DNA of 47,916 nt from a virus (IMGVR_UViG_3300043436_003514:1-47916); one strand, 5' to 3'. Positions 14,886 through 20,586 are shown, counted from the stretch's first letter. The notes: generated by a model from the letters alone, not told the origin. Program-made: numbers and translations.

Positions 14886-14961
14886 GCGAGAGTAGCTCAG
14901 TTGGTAGAGTACAACCTTGCCAAGGTTGGAGTCGCGAGTTCGAATCTCGTTTCTCGCTCCA
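14886..14961 (+). tRNA. tRNA-Gly(GCC)
   Basis: Acceptor GCGAGAG/TTCTCGC, D stem GCTC/GAGT, anticodon stem CAACC/GGTTG with loop TTGCCAA, T loop TTCGAAT, discriminator T as in Gly. CCA is encoded. Confidence 0.93.
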
Positions 14962-14963
14962 TT

Positions 14964-15036
14964 GCGGGAGTAGCTCAGTTGGTAGAGCGATAGCCTTCCA
15001 AGCTATAAGTCGCCAGTTCGAACCTGGTTTCCCGCT
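14964..15036 (+). tRNA. tRNA-Gly(TCC)
   Basis: Acceptor GCGGGAG/TTCCCGC, anticodon stem ATAGC/GCTAT with loop CTTCCAA, T arm CCAG-TTCGAAC-CTGG, discriminator T. The end is T-CA. It lies 2 nt after the previous tRNA. Confidence 0.93.
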
Positions 15037-15408
15037 CAATGAGTAAGAGATACTCAGTAGTTTTGGTACCGTTACTGATAAATGGTATAGTCGTCGCCTC
15101 ACACGGCTTTATGGAGGAGGTCGTCGGAAGAAAGGCAAGAACACCATCTTGACCTCCGAGTATATGGTTGACTTTTAAGCGGTAAGACGCGATGGGTTTT
15201 GAATAGAAAAACTATGAATATCTACTCCCTGTAATCTCAGGGTGGGAAATGTGAGAGTAATCGGTCGAGCTACATCTAGCCGTTAATCACAATATTGGTT
15301 TGGAAACAGAGGTAGCCGTGACTTTTCCAACCGAGCCAACCAAGCTTACTATGATACGGGTTAATACCTGTGGATTAGAGGTGACGGTCAGGAAAGACTG
15401 ACAATTTT
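15037..15408 (+). ncRNA. Hairpin-rich non-coding RNA region in the tRNA array
   Basis: 372 nt without a gene. It has no convincing tRNA or ORF but many local inverted repeats: GAGTA/TACTC (15041-15055), GGAGGTC/GACCTCC (15115-15155), CCCT/AGGG (15227-15242), and a long hairpin with GGTTTGG/CCAACC arms (15297-15332). A D-arm-like stretch followed by GCCTCACACGGC (15072-15107) recalls a tRNA-Val(CAC) but has no T arm or acceptor partner. It is probably processed from the tRNA transcript as one or more stable RNAs. Confidence 0.5.
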
Positions 15409-15484
15409 GGTCCTGAGGTCAAACGGTTAAGATATCTCCCTGTCACGGAGTATGGAGCGGGTTCGACTCCCGTCAGGACCGCCA
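15409..15484 (+). tRNA. tRNA-Asp(GTC)
   Basis: Acceptor GGTCCTG/CAGGACC, anticodon loop CTGTCAC with stem TCTCC/GGAGT, T arm GCGGG-TTCGACT-CCCGT, discriminator G, CCA encoded. Confidence 0.93.
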
Positions 15485-15536
15485 GGGGCTCGGTGGAAGC
15501 CCATGAGTAGGTGATGAGTCTACGTCCGCCAAAATT

Positions 15537-15610
15537 GCCTCCTTAGCTCAGCAGGTTAGAGCGGCTGATTTGTAATCAGCAGGTCGTTGGTTCGATTCCG
15601 ACAGGAGGCT
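15537..15610 (+). tRNA. tRNA-Thr(TGT)
   Basis: Acceptor GCCTCCT/AGGAGGC, anticodon stem GCTGA/TCAGC with loop TTTGTAA, T loop TTCGATT, end T-CA. The 52-nt spacer before it (15485-15536) contains two short hairpins, GGGCT/AGCCC and GTAG/CTAC. Confidence 0.93.
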
Positions 15611-15655
15611 CAAAAGTTTTTAATAAAAAACAACACGATTACCAAATTAATACGT

Positions 15656-15663
15656 TATATTTG
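15656..15663 (+). promoter_or_regulatory. Host-type promoter -7 box (TATATTTG)
   Basis: TATATTTG 24 nt before the ATG at 15688; no clear -33 element. Confidence 0.55.
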
Positions 15664-15687
15664 TATAAACTTAAAAACATAAATAAG

Positions 15688-15852
15688 ATGACAGAAAATG
15701 AACACAGATTTGAACGAAAATTACGTATTGGTTTTGGTCTCATAATTGTTGGATTTGTTATTTGGATGATGAGTTCATGTTCGACATCACAACACGTTGA
15801 TTGTGATGCTTACGGTCAAATAACAACACAACAAGTTGACAAGACTAGTTAA
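15688..15852 (+). CDS. Small membrane-anchored or lipoprotein-like protein (54 aa)
   Basis: The ATG at 15688 follows the promoter; the upstream in-frame extension would begin at the promoter itself. A basic N-terminal segment (HRFERKLRI) precedes a hydrophobic stretch GFGLIIVGFVIWMMSS and a Cys that could be a lipobox (MSSC) or a membrane boundary. The short tail is polar. It is likely an inner-membrane peptide; the function is unknown. Confidence 0.6.
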   Translation: MTENEHRFERKLRIGFGLIIVGFVIWMMSSCSTSQHVDCDAYGQITTQQVDKTS

Positions 15853-15856
15853 AACA

Positions 15857-15932
15857 GGGGGTTACATGTACCAAGGCTTGGCGAGAAACACTTGCAATGT
15901 TTCTGAGGTGGGTTCGATTCCCACTAGCTCCA
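15857..15932 (+). tRNA. tRNA-Ala(TGC), degenerate stems
   Basis: Anticodon stem AAACA/TGTTT with loop CTTGCAA and T arm GTGGG-TTCGATT-CCCAC are good. The acceptor (GGGGGTT/TAGCTCC) has two mismatches and the D stem is weak, with a possible CCAA/TTGG hairpin instead. It may need post-transcriptional correction or be poorly functional. End A-CA. Confidence 0.7.
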
Positions 15933-15945
15933 CAAAATAGAAATT

Positions 15946-16293
15946 ATGGCACATCCAAATTTACACGCAAAAAGTTCGGCAAAAAAATTCGGTGGAAAAC
16001 CTGAGGATTATATTCATCTACATGAGTGGATGGATGAAACCAAAAGTTGGTTGGGTGATTCATTACATAGAATGTTCCGACACCATAGTGAAGGAATCTT
16101 TGAAATGGAAAAACGATTTGGTCCTGAATTTACAAATAGCGATGGGAAAATAGTTTATACTCGATATGTTGGAGAACAACATGTTAAGGAAGATTGTAAT
16201 AATTATATTCCATGTGCAAAGGAATGGATTACCAATATTTCAGAAAATAAACGACCTCAATGGATGTTGAGGACCATGAACATAGAAGACTGA
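15946..16293 (+). CDS. Conserved phage/bacterial protein (DUF6915-like)
   Basis: 115 residues. MAHPNLHAKSSAKKFGGKPE followed by DYIHLHEWMDETK, then FRHHSEGIFEMEKRFG, TNSDGK and YVGEQHVKEDC is a strongly conserved pattern in phages and bacteria that I associate with DUF6915. Many His and acidic residues hint at metal binding. No function is established. It sits in the tRNA array between tRNA-Ala and a second protein gene. Confidence 0.7.
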   Translation: MAHPNLHAKSSAKKFGGKPEDYIHLHEWMDETKSWLGDSLHRMFRHHSEGIFEMEKRFGPEFTNSDGKIVYTRYVGEQHVKEDCNNYIPCAKEWITNISENKRPQWMLRTMNIED

Positions 16294-16304
16294 TATTTAA
16301 TAGT

Positions 16305-17024
16305 ATGAAAGGAATACTAACACCAGAAGAAAAACAATACTTAAGAAGAACTGCAAATTATCTTGGTTCTTTAGGAATGAGAAATGGATACATTGATATT
16401 GAAATGGAACAAGATGATGACCGAATTAACTCTAAAGACGTTAATTGGCGTCATGTAACTAAATTTGAAAACAACTATAGTGCAGATATTCCTGAAGGAT
16501 TGAAACCCATTTTAAAAAAAGTACTTGAATATGTCGATTCATTAGATAATTTAAATAATGATATTATTGATGACATCAGTCACCAAAGAATTGAAATCAA
16601 TATTAATGGTGAAGATAAGGAGATTACAGTTAGACATGAACTTTATTATTACAGTCGAGATGATGGTCATATGGTTGAATACGATTCTGAAGATGATATA
16701 GAAAGATTTAACCGATGGATTGACGAAGATTTAGAAGATGTTGAAGTGCCTTCTGACGGTATTTTAACTTTACCTTACAATGGTGGTGGTGATTCGGGAT
16801 ATATTGAAAGTTCTTTTGAACCAACTGGTGATGCAGTACCTGCAAGTATTGAAAATTGGTGTTATAGTGAACTTGAAAGTCATTTTGGTGGTTGGGAAAT
16901 AAATGAAGGTTCCGATGGGGTTTTCATATTCAATTTCAACGATTCAACTGTTACTTTGGAACACACATACAATACAGAAGAAAATCAGACCGATACTCTT
17001 TATGAAGAAAGTTTTGACAAGTAA
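16305..17024 (+). CDS. Hypothetical acidic protein with GGWEINEGSDG domain
   Basis: 239 residues from ATG 16305; a longer in-frame start at 16260 overlaps the previous gene. The N terminus starts MKGILTPEEKQYLRRTANYL. The C-terminal ~90 residues contain YNGGGDSGYIESSFE, ENWCYSELESHFGGWEINEG and FNFNDSTVTLEHTYN, a compact domain also seen in other phage proteins of unknown function. Strong acidity and lack of membrane segments suggest a cytosolic protein. No catalytic motif is recognised. Confidence 0.65.
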   Translation: MKGILTPEEKQYLRRTANYLGSLGMRNGYIDIEMEQDDDRINSKDVNWRHVTKFENNYSADIPEGLKPILKKVLEYVDSLDNLNNDIIDDISHQRIEININGEDKEITVRHELYYYSRDDGHMVEYDSEDDIERFNRWIDEDLEDVEVPSDGILTLPYNGGGDSGYIESSFEPTGDAVPASIENWCYSELESHFGGWEINEGSDGVFIFNFNDSTVTLEHTYNTEENQTDTLYEESFDK

Positions 17025-17048
17025 GTTGTATCTTTAAGTAAAATCAAT

Positions 17049-17056
17049 TATATTTG
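17049..17056 (+). promoter_or_regulatory. Host-type promoter -7 box (TATATTTG) for tRNA-Leu
   Basis: TATATTTG 18 nt before the 5' end of tRNA-Leu(TAA). Confidence 0.6.
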
Positions 17057-17074
17057 TACCATAGTAAAATAAAT

Positions 17075-17162
17075 GCTCGGGTGGTGGAATAGGTAGACAC
17101 GCCAGACTTAAAATCTTGTGGGCTTTACGCCCGTGCGGGTTCGATTCCCGCTCCGAGTACCA
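17075..17162 (+). tRNA. tRNA-Leu(TAA)
   Basis: Class II tRNA: acceptor GCTCGGG/TCCGAGT, anticodon loop CTTAAAA, long variable arm GTGGGCTTTACGCCC, T loop TTCGATT, A73 and encoded CCA. Confidence 0.93.
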
Positions 17163-17168
17163 AAATAT

Positions 17169-17242
17169 GTCTTCGTAGCTCAGCTGGATAGAGCAACTGC
17201 CTTCTAAGCAGTAGGTCACAGGTTCGAATCCTGTCGGGGATA
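17169..17242 (+). tRNA. tRNA-Arg(TCT)
   Basis: Acceptor GTCTTCG/CGGGGAT with several G-T pairs, anticodon stem ACTGC/GCAGT with loop CTTCTAA, T arm ACAGG-TTCGAAT-CCTGT, end A-CA. Confidence 0.92.
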
Positions 17243-17244
17243 CA

Positions 17245-17356
17245 ATATATCATATCTTCAGGTACCCGTACCGCAAACGTAGGGTTAAGTAAGATACAAT
17301 TTCGTGTTACATTTATGTAAAAGCGGGGAGTAGAATGCCTGTCTGATGTGATATAT
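17245..17356 (+). ncRNA. Structured RNA closed by a 12-bp stem
   Basis: ATATATCATATC at 17245-17256 pairs with GATGTGATATAT at 17345-17356 (one G-T pair), continuing after a small internal loop with CAGG/CCTG. Inside lie GGTA/TACC and TTACA/TGTAA hairpins. It fits between two tRNAs with 2 nt on either side, as expected for a separately processed RNA. No T-loop or ORF. Confidence 0.55.
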
Positions 17357-17358
17357 AT

Positions 17359-17439
17359 GCCTTGGTGGTGGAATGGTAGACACGTATGTCTTAGGAACAT
17401 ATGTCTTATGACGTGAGGGTTCGAGTCCCTCCTAGGGTA
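17359..17439 (+). tRNA. tRNA-Leu(TAG)
   Basis: Class II tRNA: acceptor GCCTTGG/CTAGGGT, anticodon stem TATGT/ACATA with loop CTTAGGA, long variable arm, T arm GAGGG-TTCGAGT-CCCTC, end A-CA. Confidence 0.92.
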
Positions 17440-17441
17440 CA

Positions 17442-17597
17442 ATGAAAATAAACATTTATGCGGTTATTATTCTTTTGGTGAATTTTTCGTTTTCTGTATT
17501 TGCAATACACAAATCAAATACATATCAAACACCATCAAAAGATAGTATAAATCAAATAGATTCAGTTTTTTCAATAAAAATATTTGACAAAAAATAA
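17442..17597 (+). CDS. Small secreted or periplasmic protein (51 aa)
   Basis: MKINIYAVIILLVNFSFSVF followed by AIHKS is a clean Sec signal peptide with a probable cleavage site after VFA. The mature part is about 30 residues, polar (QTPSKDSINQIDSVFS) and without Cys. It starts 2 nt after tRNA-Leu. Function unknown; perhaps an envelope modifier. Confidence 0.6.
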   Translation: MKINIYAVIILLVNFSFSVFAIHKSNTYQTPSKDSINQIDSVFSIKIFDKK

Positions 17598-17630
17598 ACT
17601 TTTACTATACTTCAGTATAATTATAATACA

Positions 17631-17732
17631 ATGAGAACAACAATGGTCCATATTTCGTCGTTTAAGCAACAAGAGATTTGTAGCTGGTATCGCTATGTGG
17701 AAAATTGTAGTTCGGAAAATAAGGTAAAATAA
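17631..17732 (+). CDS. Possible small protein (33 aa) before a terminator
   Basis: MRTTMVHISSFKQQEICSWY... 33 codons, ending 25 nt before a strong terminator. The upstream sequence resembles that before the 13925 ORF, so the two small ORF-terminator units may be related cassettes. Coding status is uncertain. Confidence 0.35.
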   Translation: MRTTMVHISSFKQQEICSWYRYVENCSSENKVK

Positions 17733-17757
17733 CAAGTTAGAAATAACAATAAGGTTA

Positions 17758-17795
17758 AACCCCGAACTTCTAAAAAAAGTTTGGGGTTTTTTTTT
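17758..17795 (+). terminator. Rho-independent terminator
   Basis: A 12-bp stem AACCCCGAACTT/AAGTTTGGGGTT with a 7-nt loop and a run of nine T. Confidence 0.88.
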
Positions 17796-17826
17796 ACCCG
17801 ATAGTGCAAGATTAGAAAAAAGTTTT

Positions 17827-17834
17827 TATCTTTG
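17827..17834 (+). promoter_or_regulatory. Host-type promoter -7 box (TATCTTTG) for Val/Glu tRNAs
   Basis: TATCTTTG restarts transcription after the terminator at 17758-17795. A -33 TTG is not obvious. Confidence 0.6.
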
Positions 17835-17855
17835 TACCATCAAACAGAATGAGAG

Positions 17856-17866
17856 TGTTCTTTGAC
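17856..17866 (+). promoter_or_regulatory. boxA-like element
   Basis: TGTTCTTTGAC, 22 nt downstream of the -7 box and 18 nt before tRNA-Val; same 11-mer as at 14099. Confidence 0.45.
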
Positions 17867-17883
17867 ATGTTGGAAACCAAAAT

Positions 17884-17955
17884 AGTCCTTTAACTCAGCG
17901 GTAGAGTTCTTGCCTTACATGCAAGCGGTCGTAGGTTCGAATCCTACAGGGACTA
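17884..17955 (+). tRNA. tRNA-Val(TAC)
   Basis: Acceptor AGTCCTT/AGGGACT, anticodon stem CTTGC/GCAAG with loop CTTACAT, T arm GTAGG-TTCGAAT-CCTAC, end A-CA. Confidence 0.92.
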
Positions 17956-17962
17956 CATAAAT

Positions 17963-18034
17963 GGTCGGTTCATCTAGGGGTCAGGATTCAAGGTTTTCAT
18001 CCTTGCCACACGGGTTCGAATCCCGTACCGACTA
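17963..18034 (+). tRNA. tRNA-Glu(TTC)
   Basis: Acceptor GGTCGGT/ACCGACT, anticodon stem CAAGG/CCTTG with loop TTTTCAT, T arm ACGGG-TTCGAAT-CCCGT, end A-CA. Confidence 0.93.
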
Positions 18035-18044
18035 CAAAAAAAGA

Positions 18045-18076
18045 TTTGGTAGATTGAAATAATCTACTTATCTTTG
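18045..18076 (+). promoter_or_regulatory. Host-type promoter of a structured RNA
   Basis: TTTG at 18045-18048, 20 nt, TATCTTTG at 18069-18076. Transcription should begin near 18083, the foot of the closing stem of the next element. The TTTGG-AG-TTGAAA context recurs at 18521 and 19332. Confidence 0.7.
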
Positions 18077-18083
18077 TAAAACA

Positions 18084-18222
18084 TTGATAGTGGTTTTCCC
18101 CACCCAACGGATGTCGACAATCCAGGATGGAATCGGAATTCATCACCCTTTCTGCCGAGGCCTCGTAAAACTACGATTAAGCAGTTAAGATTGGAGCGAG
18201 ATGGGTACTCCATCACTATCAA
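18084..18222 (+). ncRNA. Structured RNA with its own promoter and 9-bp closing stem
   Basis: TTGATAGTG (18084-18092) pairs perfectly with CACTATCAA (18214-18222), with two more pairs inside. The interior is rich in hairpins (for example GGAG/CTCC at 18193-18211). There is no ORF over 30 codons and no T loop. The promoter -7 box ends 7 nt upstream, so the 5' end probably coincides with the stem. The 3' strand TCACTATCAACA is shared with the element ending at 18982. Confidence 0.6.
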
Positions 18223-18230
18223 CAATATTT

Positions 18231-18303
18231 GGTGTGATAGCTCAGTAGGTAGAGCAGTAGACTGAAAATCTACGTGCCGCAAGTTCGATTCTTGCTCTCA
18301 CCA
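18231..18303 (+). tRNA. tRNA-Phe(GAA)
   Basis: Acceptor GGTGTGA/TCTCACC with one T-T mismatch, anticodon stem GTAGA/TCTAC with loop CTGAAAA, T arm GCAAG-TTCGATT-CTTGC. Confidence 0.92.
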
Positions 18304-18309
18304 CGGAGT

Positions 18310-18373
18310 CCTGAAATAACAGGAAACCCCCACTCCCATATGGCAGTCAGTCCGTTAACCTGATGAAGTGGGG
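18310..18373 (+). ncRNA. Two-hairpin RNA spacer
   Basis: CCTG/CAGG hairpin (18310-18323), then CCCCACT (18328-18334) pairing with AGTGGGG (18367-18373), with TCAG/CTGA inside. It directly precedes a tRNA-like element. Confidence 0.45.
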
Positions 18374-18378
18374 TAAAT

Positions 18379-18511
18379 AGTCAAGTGGACGTAATGCGGG
18401 ATGGTACCCAAGTCCGAAAAACACCACGGTCCATAACCATTTGGACGCGAGAAGTTATAAGGTTGTCTAATCCGTCTTGAACGGTATTCGGTTCGAGTCC
18501 GACCTTGACTA
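18379..18511 (+). ncRNA. tRNA-like element with expanded interior
   Basis: AGTCAAG (18379-18385) pairs with CTTGACT (18504-18510), followed by A-CA, and a T arm TCGG-TTCGAGT-CCGA sits just inside the 3' strand. A D-like stem GGAC/GTCC is present. The rest is ~90 nt with hairpins GTCCA/TGGAC and CCGT/ACGG in place of a normal anticodon arm. It is 133 nt, too long for a tRNA. It may be an intron-containing or decoy tRNA; no anticodon is assigned. Confidence 0.5.
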
Positions 18512-18520
18512 CAAAAAAAT

Positions 18521-18551
18521 TTTGGCAGTTTGAAAAATTGTTGTATCTTTG
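18521..18551 (+). promoter_or_regulatory. Host-type promoter
   Basis: TTTG at 18521-18524, 19 nt, TATCTTTG at 18544-18551, four bases, ATG at 18556. Confidence 0.78.
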
Positions 18552-18555
18552 ACCT

Positions 18556-18813
18556 ATGAAAACGAGAGAGAAACTTTATAAGAGTGTAAACGGGGAATAC
18601 CTATATTTGTTTAACTGGGTTGAGGGAGGATTCAACGATGTTTGGGCTCCAAACAAAAAAGAGGCGTATCGCCGAGTGGTGAATGACCGTAAAGAGTGGG
18701 AAGAAAAAAATCCAACTTACTCTAAATTACGACCTGACTACAAATCGATGCGTCGATGTACTTACTCCGAATACGAAGCACAGAATCGTATGGGTTGGAT
18801 GATGAGTATGTAA
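18556..18813 (+). CDS. Small hypothetical protein (85 aa)
   Basis: A basic, aromatic-rich soluble protein (KTREKLYKSVNGEYLYLFNW, then GGFNDVWAPNKKEAYRRV). No family is recognised. It has its own leaderless-type promoter inside the tRNA array, so it is probably an early gene. Confidence 0.65.
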   Translation: MKTREKLYKSVNGEYLYLFNWVEGGFNDVWAPNKKEAYRRVVNDRKEWEEKNPTYSKLRPDYKSMRRCTYSEYEAQNRMGWMMSM

Positions 18814-18818
18814 GATAC

Positions 18819-18982
18819 TGTTGGTAGAAAATGCGTAGATTGATAAGCGTGGAGAGACGTGACGCAAGGGTACACACTAAGGACAGGTAGACATTCTTAA
18901 TTGTATTGTCGTAATTCCCAACTCTCTAATGGTGTGTGAAGTCGTGAGACGGGATTCCTGATAAAGTCAATCACTATCAACA
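18819..18982 (+). ncRNA. Structured RNA with 9-bp closing stem
   Basis: TGTTGGTAG (18819-18827) pairs with CTATCAACA (18974-18982), one G-T pair. The 3' strand and flanking bases match those of the element at 18084-18222. Interior inverted repeats are numerous. It lies between a gene stop (18813) and tRNA-His (18988), leaving 5 nt on each side. Confidence 0.55.
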
Positions 18983-18987
18983 AACAT

Positions 18988-19061
18988 GGTGGCTATAGCT
19001 CAGTAGGTAGAGCAAAGGTTTGTGGTACCTTGTGTCATGGGTTCGATTCCCATTAGTTACC
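18988..19061 (+). tRNA. tRNA-His(GTG)
   Basis: Eight-base-pair acceptor GGTGGCTA/TAGTTACC including the His-specific G-1:C73 pair, anticodon stem AAGGT/ACCTT with loop TTGTGGT, T loop TTCGATT. Confidence 0.93.
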
Positions 19062-19068
19062 CAAATAC

Positions 19069-19158
19069 GGAGAGATGGCAGAGTGGTTGATTGCGTCAGT
19101 CTTGAAAACTGAATTACGGGAAACTGTAACGGGGGTTCGAACCCCTCTCTCTCCGCCA
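19069..19158 (+). tRNA. tRNA-Ser(TGA)
   Basis: Class II: acceptor GGAGAGA/TCTCTCC, anticodon stem TCAGT/ACTGA with loop CTTGAAA, variable arm TTACGGGAAACTGTAA, G73 and encoded CCA. Confidence 0.94.
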
Positions 19159-19226
19159 AAGTAAAGAGAACCGTGAGTCCGCGGATGGAAACAACTACAG
19201 GACGAGCATACGTCATACTTTACTTT
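19158..19226 (+). ncRNA. 69-nt structured RNA with perfect 9-bp closing stem
   Basis: AAAGTAAAG (19158-19166) pairs perfectly with CTTTACTTT (19218-19226). It directly abuts tRNA-Ser and the next tRNA-like element. Size is tRNA-like but there is no T loop or anticodon arm. Confidence 0.5.
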
Positions 19227-19230
19227 AATT

Positions 19231-19323
19231 AGTCAGGTTTGGTACAAGGTCGGTTCGAGTCCGATGGCAGGTCATGGATGTCGGGTAGCTCCCTGTAGAG
19301 AGGTTCAATTCCTCTCCTGACTA
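19231..19323 (+). ncRNA. tRNA-like element, possible CAT anticodon
   Basis: Perfect acceptor AGTCAGG/CCTGACT with A-CA end, and a perfect T arm AGAGG-TTCAATT-CCTCT. Where the D arm should be there is a second T-arm-like hairpin TCGG-TTCGAGT-CCGA. A weak anticodon arm could present CAT (GGCAG/ATGTC). 93 nt. It may be a chimera of two tRNA ends. Confidence 0.5.
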
Positions 19324-19331
19324 CAAAAAAA

Positions 19332-19363
19332 TTTGGCAGATTAAAATATTAGACATATCTTTG
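19332..19363 (+). promoter_or_regulatory. Host-type promoter
   Basis: TTTG at 19332-19335, 20 nt, TATCTTTG at 19356-19363, four bases, ATG at 19368. Confidence 0.78.
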
Positions 19364-19367
19364 TATT

Positions 19368-19646
19368 ATGAAAAACAAGGAAAATTTAGAATATTGGTTT
19401 TGCAAAATAGGTCCTATTGACAGAAGTGAAATACCTTTTGGTGGTGACGGTCCATTGAGAAGTGCCGTTGAAGATAAGTTTATTGATATGTTTGGAGAAC
19501 AAGCGAAAACCTGTGGTAGTGGTTGGGGATTAAAAGAAGAAATGAAAACAAGATTGGATATCATTTCTTACCTACATATCACAGACCCAAGTGGGGAAAT
19601 GTTAAAACAAATTGATGAAATCTTGAATAAACGACCGATGTTTTAA
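19368..19646 (+). CDS. Conserved phage hypothetical protein (92 aa)
   Basis: The segment KIGPIDRSEIPFGGDGPLRS followed by AVEDKFIDMFG and CGSGWGLKEEMK is a pattern I recognise from other phages and bacteria, where it has no assigned function. It has its own leaderless-type promoter in the tRNA array, like the 18556 gene. Confidence 0.7.
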   Translation: MKNKENLEYWFCKIGPIDRSEIPFGGDGPLRSAVEDKFIDMFGEQAKTCGSGWGLKEEMKTRLDIISYLHITDPSGEMLKQIDEILNKRPMF

Positions 19647-19654
19647 ATTAAAAT

Positions 19655-19753
19655 AGTCAGGTGGCGGAATGGTAGACGCAATAGGTGAAAATACCATACA
19701 GATGTTCACCCATCTAATGCAATGGTTTACAGGTTCGAATCCTGTCCTGACTA
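19655..19753 (+). ncRNA. tRNA-like element, 99 nt, unassigned identity
   Basis: Perfect acceptor AGTCAGG/CCTGACT with A-CA end, Leu-type D arm (TGGCGGAATGGTAGACGC) and perfect T arm ACAGG-TTCGAAT-CCTGT. Between them no canonical 7-nt anticodon loop forms; instead GGTGAA/TTCACC or AGATG/CATCT hairpins compete. It may be a class II Leu-like tRNA with an insertion in the anticodon arm. Confidence 0.6.
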
Positions 19754-19907
19754 CACGGTTCGGTTCATCACCGAATAGTATGCCCAATACGATGAGAAGT
19801 GAGGTGATACTTCACATGGGATTTCTGATAGAGAAAGGCTCTATCTGGTTTGACTAGCCACGGGGAAGAGCAAAGGGAGTTAAAGAACAACGTACTCTCA
19901 TAGTCAA
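19754..19907 (+). ncRNA. Chain of perfect hairpins in the tRNA array
   Basis: In order: TTCGGT/ACCGAA (19759-19775), GTAT/ATAC, GTGAGGT/ACTTCAC with a 3-nt loop (19800-19816), GATAGAG/CTCTATC (19827-19845), and an outer stem TTGACTA/TAGTCAA (19850-19907) enclosing GGGAGT/ACTCTC. Five or six stems in 150 nt with no ORF or T loop point to a structured RNA. Confidence 0.6.
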
Positions 19908-19912
19908 TTTAT

Positions 19913-19984
19913 TGTCACGTAACTCAGCGGTAGAGTTCTTCTCTGATACGGAAGCGGTCGTAGGTTCAAATCCTACCGTGACAA
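19913..19984 (+). tRNA. tRNA-Ile(GAT)
   Basis: Acceptor TGTCACG/CGTGACA, anticodon stem CTTCT/GGAAG with loop CTGATAC, T loop TTCAAAT, end A-CA. Confidence 0.92.
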
Positions 19985-19990
19985 CACAAT

Positions 19991-20065
19991 GTCTTCGTAG
20001 CTCAGCTGGTTTAGAGCACTTCACTTTTAATGAAGGAGTCACAGGTTCGAACCCTGTCGGGGACA
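19991..20065 (+). tRNA. tRNA-Lys(TTT)
   Basis: Acceptor GTCTTCG/CGGGGAC, anticodon stem CTTCA/TGAAG with loop CTTTTAA, T arm ACAGG-TTCGAAC-CCTGT. Nearly the same acceptor and D arm as tRNA-Arg(TCT), suggesting duplication and anticodon change. Confidence 0.93.
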
Positions 20066-20071
20066 CTATAA

Positions 20072-20143
20072 GGTCGGTTGGTCGAGTGGTTTAGGCGGTA
20101 GTCTGCAAAACTATCTACACAGGTTCGATTCCTGTACCGACCT
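20072..20143 (+). tRNA. tRNA-Cys(GCA)
   Basis: Acceptor GGTCGGT/ACCGACC, anticodon loop CTGCAAA, T73 as usual for Cys, T arm ACAGG-TTCGATT-CCTGT, end T-CA. Confidence 0.92.
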
Positions 20144-20151
20144 CAATATAC

Positions 20152-20224
20152 ACGTCTGTAGCTCAGTTGGTAGAGCACTGGTCTCCAAAACCAGGTGTCG
20201 GTGGTTCGAGCCCATCCAGTCGTG
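20152..20224 (+). tRNA. tRNA-Trp(CCA)
   Basis: Acceptor ACGTCTG/CAGTCGT with one T-T mismatch, anticodon stem CTGGT/ACCAG with loop CTCCAAA, G73, end G-CA. Confidence 0.92.
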
Positions 20225-20225
20225 C

Positions 20226-20423
20226 AAAACTAACACAGAATGAATGATACGAGCCACCAAAGTTCGAAAGGAGTCAGGGTGTTGGTTTAACTTATAGGTT
20301 GATTGGGGAAGTCCATAACGTTAACGTGTCAGTAGTTCGTTGTTGTGGGGGAGTTTGAACTGTCATAGTAACGCCAATCGTAAAAACAGATGTCCACTGA
20401 ACCATCTTCTGTTTTCCTAAATT
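20226..20423 (+). ncRNA. Structured RNA region between Trp and Tyr tRNAs
   Basis: 198 nt with no ORF or tRNA. GATTGG (20301-20306) pairs with CCAATC (20374-20379) around a multibranch interior, and AAAACAGA/TCTGTTTT (20383-20415) forms a terminal hairpin. Similar in style to the other spacers in the array. Confidence 0.5.
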
Positions 20424-20506
20424 GGGTCAGTTGAGCAATTGGTCGGCTCGCTAGTCTGTAAAACTAGTTCATTTGTGACGTGTAGGTTCGAATCCTACCT
20501 GGCCCA
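20424..20506 (+). tRNA. tRNA-Tyr(GTA)
   Basis: Class II: acceptor GGGTCAG/CTGGCCC, anticodon stem CTAGT/ACTAG with loop CTGTAAA, long variable arm, T arm GTAGG-TTCGAAT-CCTAC. Confidence 0.93.
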
Positions 20507-20513
20507 CTTAAAT

Positions 20514-20586
20514 TGTCCTGTGGTGTAATTGGCAACACGTCTGGTTTTGGTCCAGAAGAGTATAGGTTCGAGACCTGTCGGGACAA
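20514..20586 (+). tRNA. tRNA-Gln(TTG)
   Basis: Acceptor TGTCCTG/CGGGACA, anticodon stem TCTGG/CCAGA with loop TTTTGGT, T loop TTCGAGA, end A-CA. Confidence 0.93.

Noticed and set aside
15066-15130. A tRNA-Val(CAC) candidate with D-loop-like sequence
   Set aside because: No T arm with TTC and no partner for the acceptor stem could be found; U33 is only obtained with a broken anticodon stem.
18310-18373. CTGATGA and GGAAAC near 18323-18366 suggested a hammerhead ribozyme
   Set aside because: The strands following CTGATGA and GAAA pair with each other, which is not the hammerhead topology; stem II and the cleavage site are missing.
18379-19753. Group I introns inside the three tRNA-like elements
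   Set aside because: The extra segments are short and I see none of the conserved P, Q, R and S core sequences of group I introns.
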